Shown here piece by piece: positions 18,621 through 27,948 of a stretch of DNA of 64,000 bases; position 1 is the stretch's first letter; each line of letters opens with the position of its first letter. The DNA is from Legionella parisiensis (GTDB taxonomy: Bacteria > Pseudomonadota > Gammaproteobacteria > Legionellales > Legionellaceae): positions 62,001 to 126,000 of the forward strand of contig NZ_LNYQ01000013.1 of NCBI RefSeq assembly GCF_001467945.1, written 5' to 3'. A model generated the notes under the pieces. The model was not told the origin of the DNA and searched no databases. It worked only from the letters and a program-made list of their open reading frames with translations. The translations under genes were made by a program, and so were the position numbers.

Positions 18621-19454
18621 CTATTCTTTTCGTGTCCGTATTGTTGCAAGATTAAGGGATTCGAGTTTCTTGATATAAAACCAGCCAAGATCAAATTCAT
18701 CATTTCTAAAAGAAAATCGGGCGCTTGTAGGATTGGCATGGTGATTATTATGCAACTCTTCGCCGCAAGCAAAGACACCCCATCGAGTAACATTTTTGGA
18801 GGTATTATTCACTTCAAAATTAGTATACCCTTTACTATGAGCAATGCCGTTAACATAAAATGTTGCAATTAATGTTTCCATAATTAGCTGAGCACTCCAT
18901 ACGGGTACAGCCCAGATGCCTATGGCTAAAAACTCCAGGAAGAAATAAACAAATGGGCCTTTCTTTGCATGTTTTTCATATAAGTGTTTCTCTAAAAAGT
19001 CATTATTACGAATGTCATTGAAGTTTCGAACCATGTCATTACTCCTTGATAAATGAGTAATTTCTATGCCATAAAAAAACATATTTTTGAGTCCAAAAAT
19101 AACAGGTGAATGGGGATCTTTTTCAGTATCAGTGTATTTATGATGAAGATGATGCGTTGCTACCCATTTTCTTCTTGAGATGCCTGTCGTTAACCACATC
19201 CAGAATCTAAAAAAATGGGTTACACAAGGATGAAATTTTACTGCCCTGTGCGACTCTCCTCGATGTAAGTAAATTGTCGTGATAATCTCAGTTAAGTGTA
19301 ATGAAAATAAAAAGAATATTGCAATATATAACCAATTTATTCCTAAAATACCTTCTCTCAATGAAGGATATATTATGGCCAATATCCACGTACTCCCTAA
19401 TACAATAATAGAGAGAAGAATTGATTCAATTAGAGCTGAATTAGATTTTTTCAT
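18621..19454 (-). CDS. Second membrane fatty-acid desaturase
   Basis: This 277-residue desaturase is related to, but clearly different from, the neighbouring plus-strand one. Its histidine boxes are HRGESHRA, HHLHHKY (with KDPHSP) and HNNHHANP. The start is set at 19454 because AAGGTG lies seven bases upstream; the longer frame to 19505 has no ribosome-binding sequence. The HRGESH first box and HANP third box resemble DesA-like acyl-lipid or acyl-CoA delta-9 desaturases. It probably acts on membrane lipids. Confidence 0.88.
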   Translation of the reverse strand: MKKSNSALIESILLSIIVLGSTWILAIIYPSLREGILGINWLYIAIFFLFSLHLTEIITTIYLHRGESHRAVKFHPCVTHFFRFWMWLTTGISRRKWVATHHLHHKYTDTEKDPHSPVIFGLKNMFFYGIEITHLSRSNDMVRNFNDIRNNDFLEKHLYEKHAKKGPFVYFFLEFLAIGIWAVPVWSAQLIMETLIATFYVNGIAHSKGYTNFEVNNTSKNVTRWGVFACGEELHNNHHANPTSARFSFRNDEFDLGWFYIKKLESLNLATIRTRKE

Positions 19455-19728
19455 GACAAACACCTTATACAACGTATAAATTTTGACAGTACCTAAAAAA
19501 TTCAAGAAATTCCCTTCCTAGGCACTCTTGAGATAAACTTTAGAAATTACATATATCCAGTAGTTACCAACATATTTTTTCAGATGAACCCTCACGTTGA
19601 AATCATAATTTTTAAGTATAGTTTATTTTTGAACAATTAAAGGAAGAAAGTTGTCATTTGCCCCTGTAAGGACAGGGTAGAGGATAAATAGGTACTAGAG
19701 TTGGCTGGATCGATGCTAATTGTTCATG

Positions 19729-20463
19729 TCAACTACGGTGATTAATTAAGAACAAAATGAACTTATCTGGGAGATATTTTAATAAATTGGTTATATTGGC
19801 CAATAGCGGGGGGATTTTGATTTCTGCTTTTTGTCGTTCAATCCCATTTAAGATTTTTTTAGCGGCTTTTGTTGTATTGTAAAGAAAGAATTGGGGAATT
19901 TTAAGCTTTTCTGTTAATGGGGTTTTTATAAAGGTAGGCAAAATCGTTGATACAGCTATTTTTTCCTTTGCCAATTCAATTCTTAATCCTTGAAAAAAAT
20001 TACGAACCGCAGCTTTACTTGCTCCATATGCTTCTGCTCTTGGCAAACAAATATTGGACATGGCGCTGCTCATGCCTACAAGATGTGGACGTTTACTTGC
20101 TCGTAAAAGAGGAAGGGCGGCTTCAACACCATAAATCATACTTAAGAAATTGGCTTGTATAATTTCTTCAACAATCATGCTGTCAAAATTTTTAACATCA
20201 ACCGCTTCGTATTTACCTGCATTAAGAAAAACAACATCAACATAACCGTATTTCTCTTGTATTTTCATTCCTATTTTTAAATTTTGATTTCTTTTTCTTA
20301 CATCCAACACAAAAAAATCAGCTTGAGTGCTAGAAGCTACCTGTTTCAAGGCTGTTTGATTACAGTCAGAAAGAATGAGCTGATAACCGCGAGCAAACAT
20401 TTCTTTGGCTACCGCTTCACCGATGCCGGAAGCAGCACCAGTAATCCAGGCAATGGGTTTCAT
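19729..20463 (-). CDS. Short-chain dehydrogenase/reductase
   Basis: This 244-residue NAD(P)-dependent oxidoreductase of the classical SDR fold starts at ATG 20463 (AGG eight bases upstream). The dinucleotide motif GAASGIGE is near residues 8-15. The NAG motif sits in VVFLNAGKYE, and the catalytic Ser with the YGASK active-site pair follows around residues 130-155. The C-terminal segment is hydrophobic and may contact membranes. Its substrate is not known. It stands in a region rich in lipid-modifying genes. Confidence 0.88.
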   Translation of the reverse strand: MKPIAWITGAASGIGEAVAKEMFARGYQLILSDCNQTALKQVASSTQADFFVLDVRKRNQNLKIGMKIQEKYGYVDVVFLNAGKYEAVDVKNFDSMIVEEIIQANFLSMIYGVEAALPLLRASKRPHLVGMSSAMSNICLPRAEAYGASKAAVRNFFQGLRIELAKEKIAVSTILPTFIKTPLTEKLKIPQFFLYNTTKAAKKILNGIERQKAEIKIPPLLANITNLLKYLPDKFILFLINHRS

Positions 20464-20609
20464 TTGCAAACCTATGGATAATACTGTTGATTAAAAGAAA
20501 ACGAAAAAACTATAATTTAAAATTATAGATTAATAATAAGAAATTGCTTTTTGAAGTGATCGTTCTAGATAAGTTATTTATATGCACTTTGCATAACAAG
20601 GGAAGCAAA

Positions 20610-22106
20610 TTATACATTAACCTGTTGCGGAGTATTCCACCATCCGCCTCCCAAGGACTGAAAAAGCGCTGCAGTATCATTATAACGTGCCGCTTCTGCT
20701 TTAATTACATCTAAATGAGCATGCAGATAAGCCTCCTTTGCTCTTAAAACGGATATATAATTTGTTTTTCCCAGCTGATATTGATTAGTGATGAGATTTA
20801 GTTGTTCTTTGGTATTTTGTTCGGCGGCCACTTGCGCTTGTAGAAGCTCAGCATCAAACTCAAGTGCATGCAATACATCCGCGACGTTAAGAAATGCTTC
20901 AAGAAGAATTTTTTTATATCTGGCACAAGCGTATTCATATTCTGCGATTGCCATTTTTCTTTTTGCACGTAAAGCTCCTCCTTTGAGTAAGGTGTGTGCA
21001 ATTTGTCCTCCATAACTCCATACATTATTCATAGGATTAAATAAAGTACTTAATGTGGTTGAGAACCATCCATAATTAGCCAATATATTAAATTTAGGGA
21101 ATAGATCTGCTGTTGCAATACCTATCTCAGCACTTGCTTTATGCAATATCGATTCTGCACTACGTATATCAGGGCGTTGCTTTACAAGTTGAGAGGGGAG
21201 ACTTACTGGTAGCTCTGTAGGTAAGTGAAAACTTCGCAGATTAAAATGAGCCAGATGACTCTCGCCCGGTAATGTTCCAACAAGTACAGCAAGAGCATTG
21301 TATTTTTTGGCCAAATTACTTTTAATAGGGGGGAGCGTTGCTATAGTTTTTTTAAGACGATTTTCACGATTCAGCACATCAAGCCGAGAAATATGTCCTA
21401 AACGATAATTACTTAGTGTCATGCTCAATAATTTTTTTTGACAGTGAATGAGGGCTTGTGTCGTTTTTAACTGGTCGTTCAGCGATGCTATCGTGATACT
21501 TGTGGTGACAATATTTGCTGTTAAAGTTAAATAAGCTGCCTGTAATTCAAAAATTTCATAATCAATCGCAGCACGCAAAGCCTCCACTTGCCGCTGATTG
21601 CCGCCAAATAAGTCCAAATTATAAGATACACTAACGGACGCGTTATAAAGGTCAAATTGATTTTTAATGGAAAATGGGAGTTTTTGCCCAGGAAGAGGAG
21701 TAAGATTTATTCCTGTAGCAAGCAAAGTATTCCTCTCACGACTTCCAAAAAATTGGGTATCGGCGGTAGGTAGCAATTTAGGACCAGCAACAACGCGTAA
21801 GTTGGCTTGAGCTTTTCGTATATTTGCTTTACTCATTGCTACTGTAGGGTTGTTTCTTAATCCTTGCTTGATAAGAGCGTTTAATTCTTGAGAGTGAAAC
21901 AGAGTCCACCAGGAATTGGCAATATCACGATTGTAATGCAAGTGCTGCGATTTTCCTGCTGGATTGGCGGCGCTCACGGTTTTTTTGATTATTGGGCCAT
22001 TATTATAACGAATCGTCTTTGGTGCTTCAGGAGAATGAAAATTAGGCCCAACCTTACAGCCTGTAAGCAGTAGTATGGTGCATAAAAATAAAGGAGTTTT
22101 TTGCAT
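20610..22106 (-). CDS. Outer-membrane efflux lipoprotein (NodT/OprM type)
   Basis: This 498-residue TolC-like channel protein has a lipoprotein signal ending in LLTGC, with the acylated Cys at about residue 16. Two OEP repeats give long alternating helices (for example ALRAAIDYEIFELQAAYLTL and the second repeat around residues 370-450). The family segment LVKQRPDIRSAESIL sits in between. It would form the outer-membrane exit duct for the adaptor encoded 61 bases upstream and the ABC pump on the opposite strand. Confidence 0.92.
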   Translation of the reverse strand: MQKTPLFLCTILLLTGCKVGPNFHSPEAPKTIRYNNGPIIKKTVSAANPAGKSQHLHYNRDIANSWWTLFHSQELNALIKQGLRNNPTVAMSKANIRKAQANLRVVAGPKLLPTADTQFFGSRERNTLLATGINLTPLPGQKLPFSIKNQFDLYNASVSVSYNLDLFGGNQRQVEALRAAIDYEIFELQAAYLTLTANIVTTSITIASLNDQLKTTQALIHCQKKLLSMTLSNYRLGHISRLDVLNRENRLKKTIATLPPIKSNLAKKYNALAVLVGTLPGESHLAHFNLRSFHLPTELPVSLPSQLVKQRPDIRSAESILHKASAEIGIATADLFPKFNILANYGWFSTTLSTLFNPMNNVWSYGGQIAHTLLKGGALRAKRKMAIAEYEYACARYKKILLEAFLNVADVLHALEFDAELLQAQVAAEQNTKEQLNLITNQYQLGKTNYISVLRAKEAYLHAHLDVIKAEAARYNDTAALFQSLGGGWWNTPQQVNV

Positions 22107-22167
22107 TTGCTCTTCTTATAAAATAAGTTTCATTCATACACCAGCGAAACAGTTATACTGATTCAGT

Positions 22168-23028
22168 TTAAATATGTGCTGAATCATGATTCAAATAAAT
22201 ACTAACAGGTTGGCCAGGGTGTAGATATTTAATTGCCGAAATGACTGGCTTTGCTTCGATGCGATAAACAAATTTTGTTCTTGAGGTTTCGCTAAATATA
22301 TAAGGTGGCGTGTATTCTGTTTTAGAGGATATATAACTTACAGTAGCGGAATAAGTTTCTCTACATCCATCACAACTGAGTATGACCTGATTTTTTAACT
22401 TTAGTTTTGCTAATAAAGGTTCTGGTACATAAAAAATAACTTTGAGGTTTTCAGGAGCAAGAATTGATAAAACAGGACGTTCTTTTCCCACCAGTTCGCC
22501 AACTGTAAAATAGGTATCGAATATATATCCTGAAATGGAAGAGTATATTTTTTTATTGGACTTACTCCATTGAGCTTGTGTCAATTCTGCCATAGAAGAC
22601 TCAACGGCTGCTTCTTGAGCTATCAATGATGCTTTGGCATGGTGGTAATTGTTCTTTACTTCTTCAAGTTGCTCTCGACTTACTCCCCCTGATGCTATTA
22701 ATTTTTGATATCTTTTTAATAAATTATTTTGATAATCAAGAGTAGTTTGTTTTAATTCACTGAGCACCCTTGCTTGTGTAAGATTTGCTTTGGCTTTTTT
22801 GAGCTGGGATTCTTGGGGTTGCACATCCAGCGTAAATAAAAGATCCCCTTTGTGCACTAAAGTTCCTTTTGTGATATCTAAGCTAATGAGATTTCCTGAA
22901 AAATTACTTGAGATGTAGGTGTAATCTGCATCAACGTATCCTTGCAGCGAGTTTTTTTCCTCTTTACAAGCAATAAGGGGTATGCATAAAATCAAAACAA
23001 TCAACCATCCTGGGACGAACTTTTGCAT
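22168..23028 (-). CDS. Periplasmic adaptor (HlyD/YhiI-like membrane fusion protein)
   Basis: This 286-residue adaptor has a lipoprotein-type signal (IPLIAC near residue 21). A lipoyl half-motif is followed by a long coiled-coil hairpin (about residues 75-150), and a beta-barrel part contains CDGCRETYSATVSYISS and EYTPPYIFS. Those last two stretches are typical of the YhiI/YbhG-type adaptors of ABC-2 exporters. It links the inner-membrane permeases to the outer-membrane factor encoded next. It leads the minus-strand arm of the exporter locus. Confidence 0.9.
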   Translation of the reverse strand: MQKFVPGWLIVLILCIPLIACKEEKNSLQGYVDADYTYISSNFSGNLISLDITKGTLVHKGDLLFTLDVQPQESQLKKAKANLTQARVLSELKQTTLDYQNNLLKRYQKLIASGGVSREQLEEVKNNYHHAKASLIAQEAAVESSMAELTQAQWSKSNKKIYSSISGYIFDTYFTVGELVGKERPVLSILAPENLKVIFYVPEPLLAKLKLKNQVILSCDGCRETYSATVSYISSKTEYTPPYIFSETSRTKFVYRIEAKPVISAIKYLHPGQPVSIYLNHDSAHI

Positions 23029-23359
23029 GTTATCTCATTGTTAATGAAAGTATTCCAATTAGTAAGATTAGAAAATTATCATCAAATGATGATAATTGAC
23101 AATAATCTAAACGATAAAGTATCTCATCTTCAAGGTAAATACATAAGCTTTCGCCATAATCAACAATTGTCAGTACGGTTACTATTAAGATAGGATATTC
23201 ATACTGAATTCTTCTTGCTTTTGCGCAGCAAAATCAATTTTTCTTGTTTGAAGCTGAATAAAAGAATTGAACTGATCTCAGCATAATAATTTTCATAAAG
23301 TGGCTTATCATGTTGAGTTAATTTGGATGTTTTTTTATGTTCGGGATTAAGGAAAATTA
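23029..23359. other. Divergent control region of the tripartite ABC exporter
   Basis: This 331-base AT-rich gap lies between the adaptor gene (minus) and the first permease gene (plus). It holds a perfect 24-bp palindrome at 23074-23097, listed separately. No RNA gene or reliable promoter pair was identified. A 66-codon minus-strand frame at 23199-23399 runs into the permease gene and is judged a chance frame. Confidence 0.45.
23074..23097. promoter_or_regulatory. Perfect 24-bp palindrome, candidate operator
   Basis: AATTATCATC (23074-23083), spacer AAAT, then GATGATAATT (23088-23097): two perfect 10-base arms. It lies about 45 bases before the adaptor gene start and about 260 bases before the permease gene. 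Its dyad form suggests a dimeric regulator. The half-sites resemble Fur-like GATAAT elements but have a different spacing, so the regulator is unknown. Confidence 0.45.
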
Positions 23360-24493
23360 ATGATAGCAGATAAGTTTCTTCGAGTTTGGTCCATTGCAAA
23401 AAAAGAATTTATTCAAATTCGGAGGGATAGAGTAGTTTTTTTATGGCTATTGTTTGCTCCTGCAATACAAATTCTTTTATTTGGTTTTATCATCAATACG
23501 GATCCGAAAAATTTACCGACAGCAATTATTTCTTCAGAAGATACTCCCTTTACGCGCAGTTTATTGGAGGGATTGAAAAACACCCATTATTTTTCAATTG
23601 ACACAGCAGCGAAAGATGAAAAAACAGCAGAGCGGTTGTTACTTAGTGGTAAGTCATTATTTATTATTAATATTCCACCAAATTTTTCTCGAAACCTCAT
23701 TCGAGAAAAATACCCTCATGTATTAATTGAAGCAGATGCCTCAGATCCACTTACTGTGGCTAATGCATTCCGCGCTGCATCTGAACTTCCTACAAGAGTA
23801 TTTCAGCATGATTTGCATGGCGCCCTTGAATATCTTGCTCCTAAGGATATGCCTTTTGACTTTGAAATCCATGCTAAATTCAATTCTGAAAATATTCCTC
23901 AGTATAATACGATCCCGGGATTAATCGCCTATTTAATTTTTGCAACATTTACTGTTCTAACTGCGGTATCCATTAACTCCGAATTTGAACGAGGCACCTT
24001 TGAAACGTTATTAATTACCCCTTTAACTCCCGGAAATATTATCTTTGGAAAAGTGATACCTCATTTTATTTTAGCCTATTTGCTTTTTTTCGTGCTCTTG
24101 GCGATTGCTTATTTTATTTTTTCAATTCCTTTTTATGGCAGTTTACCTCTTTATTTGTTGTTATTAGCACCTTATTCAATATCCAATATAGGCACTGGGC
24201 TTGCTATTTCTGCGCTAACCAAATCGCAATTTACTGCGGTCAGTTTATCAAATGCTTATATTCTTATTGCGACTTTAATTTCTGGATTTTTATTCCCCTT
24301 CAATGGAATACCTCATTGGGCACAATATTTTAGTCAAATTATGCCGCTGACTCATTTTTTAAGAATAACGCGAAACAGCATGTTAAAAGGGGCTGAGTTA
24401 GATATTTTATGGCCAGACGCTTGGCCAATAATTCTTTTTACGGTATTCATTATATTTTTAGCAATCCTGCTGTTTAGAAGAACATTAGATTAA
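23360..24493 (+). CDS. ABC-2 type exporter permease, first copy
   Basis: This 377-residue inner-membrane permease is of the YbhS/YbhR type. One N-terminal helix (about residues 24-45, LLFAPAIQILLFGFII) precedes a large periplasmic loop (about 50-175). Five more helices include the conserved FNGIPHWAQYFSQIMPLTHFLRITR segment near residue 320. It is a paralogue of the permease three genes downstream (shared FGFMINT/FGFIINT, ASDP and NAFRAASELP runs). The two probably form a heterodimer driven by the ATPase encoded between them. Confidence 0.92.
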   Translation: MIADKFLRVWSIAKKEFIQIRRDRVVFLWLLFAPAIQILLFGFIINTDPKNLPTAIISSEDTPFTRSLLEGLKNTHYFSIDTAAKDEKTAERLLLSGKSLFIINIPPNFSRNLIREKYPHVLIEADASDPLTVANAFRAASELPTRVFQHDLHGALEYLAPKDMPFDFEIHAKFNSENIPQYNTIPGLIAYLIFATFTVLTAVSINSEFERGTFETLLITPLTPGNIIFGKVIPHFILAYLLFFVLLAIAYFIFSIPFYGSLPLYLLLLAPYSISNIGTGLAISALTKSQFTAVSLSNAYILIATLISGFLFPFNGIPHWAQYFSQIMPLTHFLRITRNSMLKGAELDILWPDAWPIILFTVFIIFLAILLFRRTLD

Positions 24494-24539
24494 CGAGCAA
24501 CGATGTTAAAACATCCGAATTTTAAAGGTACGGGTATCT

Positions 24540-25355
24540 ATGAGGAACAATTCAGAAAATTATGAAAATCTTATTTTAAATCATCCGCTTTTTTGCCTGC
24601 TTGATTATGAGAGTGCCCATCAGTTGCTACAGTACTCGAAACCTGAATTTATGGAGGCAGGACCTATTGTTGTTGATGGAGATCCCATTGATTGTATTTA
24701 CCTTATTGTCTCTGGAAGAGCAGAAGTAACGAGATCAGTTCATACCTTGGGAAAACATAGGGAAATGCGTATTGCTGAATTGAAGAAAGGGAAGATCGTT
24801 GGCTTATCTTCGGAGGGTTTTGCATCAAGTACGGGTCTGCATGCTGCCTCAGTAAAAGCGCTTACCACGATGCATTTACTTAAAATCAGTCTTTATGATT
24901 TTCTGCAATTTTTAAAAAAGCCTCAAATAAGATATCCCAATTTAAAAAAAATGAGTGAAGAGTTCCTTTTGATTCAATTTATTCGTGCCCATCATGCTTT
25001 TCAAAATCTTTCCCATGAAAAAATACAGACTATGGTAAAAACAGCGCGCAATATTAAGATTCCTGCAGGAACATGTTTGTATAAAGAAGGAGATATAGCA
25101 GATACCTGTTATTATCTCCTAAATGGTAAAGTCGTTCTTTTAAATTTAAAAGAGAGTAGTTCTACTGTTGTTCAAATAAATCAAATGTTTGGTGACAGTG
25201 AGTTTTTAACCAATATGAAAAGAAAAGAAAGTGCCTATGCGCAACATGATAGCGAGGTATTACTTATGGAAGCTGAGATTGTTAAGAAGTTGTTCGCTGT
25301 TGAGCCATCATCGCTCTTTCAAAAAATAGTTTCTAAAGTTAGAAAAAACAAATAG
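24540..25355 (+). CDS. Tandem cyclic-nucleotide-binding-domain protein
   Basis: This 271-residue soluble protein contains two CAP-type cNMP-binding folds in series, about residues 10-125 and 140-260. The second has the standard order of a beta-roll (IPAGTCLYKEGDIADTCYYLLNGKVVL), a FGDSEFL phosphate-cassette-like segment and a C-terminal helix. The first has VDGDPIDCIYLIVSGRAEV. No HTH DNA-binding domain follows, so it is not a CRP-like transcription factor. It lies between permease and ATPase genes with short gaps (46 and 7 bases), suggesting it controls the exporter. Ligand binding by either fold is not proven. Confidence 0.8.
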   Translation: MRNNSENYENLILNHPLFCLLDYESAHQLLQYSKPEFMEAGPIVVDGDPIDCIYLIVSGRAEVTRSVHTLGKHREMRIAELKKGKIVGLSSEGFASSTGLHAASVKALTTMHLLKISLYDFLQFLKKPQIRYPNLKKMSEEFLLIQFIRAHHAFQNLSHEKIQTMVKTARNIKIPAGTCLYKEGDIADTCYYLLNGKVVLLNLKESSSTVVQINQMFGDSEFLTNMKRKESAYAQHDSEVLLMEAEIVKKLFAVEPSSLFQKIVSKVRKNK

Positions 25356-25362
25356 GATTTTT

Positions 25363-26289
25363 ATGGATAAAAGCAATTATATCATTGACGTAAGACATCT
25401 TGCCAAAAAATTTAATAAAAATTACGCAGTTAATGATCTTGAACTGAAAGTGGAATATGGTGATATCTTTGGTTTTATTGGTCCAAATGGAGCAGGCAAA
25501 ACTACTTCAATAAGGATGTTATGTGGTCTTATTACTCCTGATTCAGGGATAGGCCAATGTGTTGGTTTTGATATTTTAACTGAATCACGACAGATCAAAA
25601 CTTTGGTTGGTTATATGTCACAAAATTTTGGTTTATACAAAGATCTTACTGTTTACGAAAATATGCTTTTTTTTGCGGAAATATATGGAGTCCTCGATAG
25701 AAAAAACCAGATTGAGAAATATTTGCACAAATTCGATCTATACAAACATAAACATCAAATCGCAGGTACATTATCAGGAGGTTGGAAGCAACGTCTCTCA
25801 CTTGCAGTGTCTTTGCTGCATGATCCTTTGTTGTTGTTATTGGATGAACCTACAGCGAATATTGATCCTAAAGCCAGGCGTGAATTTTGGGAGCTTATGC
25901 ATCAGTTATCAAGAGAAGGGATTACAATTTTATTGAGCTCACACAATTTGGATGAAGTCGATAAGTGTGACAAGATTGCATACATGTATTATGGACGAAC
26001 TCTGCTGTCTGGAACTATTGAAGAAATCTTAAGAACGGTCAATTTGACTACTTGGGCCATAAAGGGGGTCAATTTACCCATGTTGGCTCATCAATTAGAA
26101 GCAACAGAGGGTGTAGATCAAGTTTTACGATTTCATAATACGTTGCATGTGAGTGGCAAAAATCGCGAAGTATTATCCCAGGCTATAAAACCTTATATTA
26201 ATAATGACTTTTTTCATGGAAACGAAATTGATTCAACGTTGGAAGATGCTTTTGTTTGGCTCGCAACATTTGGTGCACAGAGATTATAA
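25363..26289 (+). CDS. ABC exporter ATPase (YbhF-half-like)
   Basis: This 308-residue ATPase has Walker A GPNGAGKTT at about 43-51, the signature LSGGWKQRLSLA, Walker B LLLLLDEPTANID and the switch His in LLSSHNLDEVDKC. Its C-terminal 80 residues form the regulatory tail usual in ABC-2 exporters. It begins 7 bases after the cNMP-binding gene and its stop codon abuts the second permease start, so all four plus-strand genes form one operon. Confidence 0.93.
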   Translation: MDKSNYIIDVRHLAKKFNKNYAVNDLELKVEYGDIFGFIGPNGAGKTTSIRMLCGLITPDSGIGQCVGFDILTESRQIKTLVGYMSQNFGLYKDLTVYENMLFFAEIYGVLDRKNQIEKYLHKFDLYKHKHQIAGTLSGGWKQRLSLAVSLLHDPLLLLLDEPTANIDPKARREFWELMHQLSREGITILLSSHNLDEVDKCDKIAYMYYGRTLLSGTIEEILRTVNLTTWAIKGVNLPMLAHQLEATEGVDQVLRFHNTLHVSGKNREVLSQAIKPYINNDFFHGNEIDSTLEDAFVWLATFGAQRL

Positions 26290-27423
26290 ATGATAAAAAT
26301 GGAACTATGGCGAGTTTTCTCAGTAGCTAAAAAAGAATTTATTCAGATTAAACGAAATATTCCTACTTTTTTATTATTATTCTTAATTCCAGTAATGCAA
26401 ATACTATTATTTGGATTCATGATTAATACGAATCCTAAGCATTTACCTACTGCAGTACTCTCTACCGAAGAGAGCTCATTTACGCGCACGTTGCTTGAGG
26501 GGCTTAAACATACAGATTATTTCTCACTGAATTTTATGGTGCAATCAGAAAAAGCTGCAGATAAATTATTGCTTAGTGGAAAAGGACTTTTTGTGATTAA
26601 CATTCCTCCTAATTTTTCAAGGGATTTAATACGAGGGAAAAAACCACATGTATTGATTGAAGCAGATGCATCAGATCCAATTTCGATATCCAATGCGTTT
26701 CGTGCTGCATCTGAGCTACCCTCTAAGGTATTTGAAGATAATTTGCGCGGTTCTTTAGATTATCTTGCTCCGAAGCAAACACCTTTTGTATTTGATATTC
26801 ATGCTAAATTTAATCCTGAAGGCATTTCACAATATAATATTGTGCCTGGTCTCATTTCTGTATTAATTTTTACGACACTTACTCTGCTTACAGCAATGTC
26901 AATTACCTCTGAGTATGAAATTGGAACCTTCGAAACACTATTAATCACGCCGCTTAGTGCAACAAATATCATTTTTGGAAAAGTAATTCCTCATTTTATT
27001 GCGGGTTATTTTATTTTATTTATTTTACTCATGATATCTTTTTTTGTTTTCGCAGTTCCATTTTATGGGAGTATATCCCTTTATCTGTTCATCATGGCAT
27101 TTTATGCTATTAGTAATTTGTCCTTGGGGCTTGTTATCTCAGCATTTGCAAAAACACAATTTCAAGTAGTTGCAGCAATTAGTGCGTGCATATTAGTTGC
27201 GGTGATGACTTCCGGCTTTTTATTCCCTTTTAGTGGAATGCCAATTTGGGCACAATACCTCGGTCAAATACTCCCATTGACTCATTTTATTAGAATTACC
27301 CGCAATATTATGTTGAAAGGCGCTGATTTTAATATTTTATGGCCCGATGTGTGGCCAATTATCTTATTTACAGTACTGATTGTAATTTTAGGTACTTTGA
27401 TTTTTAGAAAGACCCTGGATTAA
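26290..27423 (+). CDS. ABC-2 type exporter permease, second copy
   Basis: This 377-residue permease is the same length as the first permease in the operon. It shares most of its landmarks: the GLFVINIPPNFSRDLI, HVLIEADASDP and NAFRAASELPS runs and the C-terminal FSGMPIWAQYLGQILPLTHF. The gene starts immediately after the ATPase stop. The two copies have diverged in the membrane helices, as expected for a heterodimeric channel. Two paralogous permeases, one ATPase, one adaptor and one outer-membrane factor match the YbhFSR-YbhG plan. Confidence 0.92.
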   Translation: MIKMELWRVFSVAKKEFIQIKRNIPTFLLLFLIPVMQILLFGFMINTNPKHLPTAVLSTEESSFTRTLLEGLKHTDYFSLNFMVQSEKAADKLLLSGKGLFVINIPPNFSRDLIRGKKPHVLIEADASDPISISNAFRAASELPSKVFEDNLRGSLDYLAPKQTPFVFDIHAKFNPEGISQYNIVPGLISVLIFTTLTLLTAMSITSEYEIGTFETLLITPLSATNIIFGKVIPHFIAGYFILFILLMISFFVFAVPFYGSISLYLFIMAFYAISNLSLGLVISAFAKTQFQVVAAISACILVAVMTSGFLFPFSGMPIWAQYLGQILPLTHFIRITRNIMLKGADFNILWPDVWPIILFTVLIVILGTLIFRKTLD

Positions 27424-27500
27424 TACTGCTCTGTTAACATTTCTACTACTTCGCCCCAAGCTAGCGAAATATAAACAGGACTTTATGAAATAGTGCACAA

Positions 27501-27522
27501 AATAAATCCCCGCGAGCGGGGA
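27501..27522 (-). terminator. Rho-independent terminator of the rplS operon
   Basis: Read on the minus strand, TCCCCGC and GCGGGGA form a compact GC-rich stem (27507-27522) followed by TTTATTTTG. It lies about 35 bases after the rplS stop and closes the rpsP-rimM-trmD-rplS operon. Confidence 0.8.
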
Positions 27523-27555
27523 TAAATTGAATTCAGAGCAAAGGGGAAGTAAATG

Positions 27556-27921
27556 TTAATCTGCTTTTTTAACGGTTAATTTTTCTTTGATACGTGCTGC
27601 ACGGCCAGCCAAATTACGTAGGTAATAAAGTTTAGCACGACGTACATCACCACGTCTTTTTACAGTAATACTGTCAACAATAGGACTGTAAGTTTGGAAT
27701 ACACGCTCAACACCAACGCCGTGTGAAATTTTACGAACAGTGAATGCAGAGTTTAAACCGCGATTACGCTTCGCTATGACAACGCCTTCAAAAGCTTGCA
27801 AACGCTCACGGGTACCTTCAATTACTTTCACTTGAACCAAAACAGTATCACCAGAATTGAATTCAGGAATTTCCTTGCCTTGCATCTGCTCAGCGTTCAG
27901 TTGGTCAATTATATTAGTCAT
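27556..27921 (-). CDS. rplS: 50S ribosomal protein L19
   Basis: L19 sits at the 30S-50S interface. This protein is 121 residues, the normal length, with the family's N-terminal helix and [33 protein letters not shown] and [12 protein letters not shown] segments and a basic C-terminus. It is the last gene of the conserved rpsP-rimM-trmD-rplS operon and is followed by a strong terminator. Confidence 0.98.
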   Translation of the reverse strand: MTNIIDQLNAEQMQGKEIPEFNSGDTVLVQVKVIEGTRERLQAFEGVVIAKRNRGLNSAFTVRKISHGVGVERVFQTYSPIVDSITVKRRGDVRRAKLYYLRNLAGRAARIKEKLTVKKAD

Positions 27922-27948
27922 GGACTACTCCTCAAATTGGTTCATCCT

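Noticed and set aside
19662..19677. CCCTGT-AAGG-ACAGGG hairpin after the SDR gene
   Set aside because: Short stem with no U-run on either strand; not convincing as a terminator.
23199..23399. Minus-strand 66-codon frame in the exporter control region
   Set aside because: Runs into the first permease gene on the other strand, is compositionally biased and lacks a ribosome-binding site.
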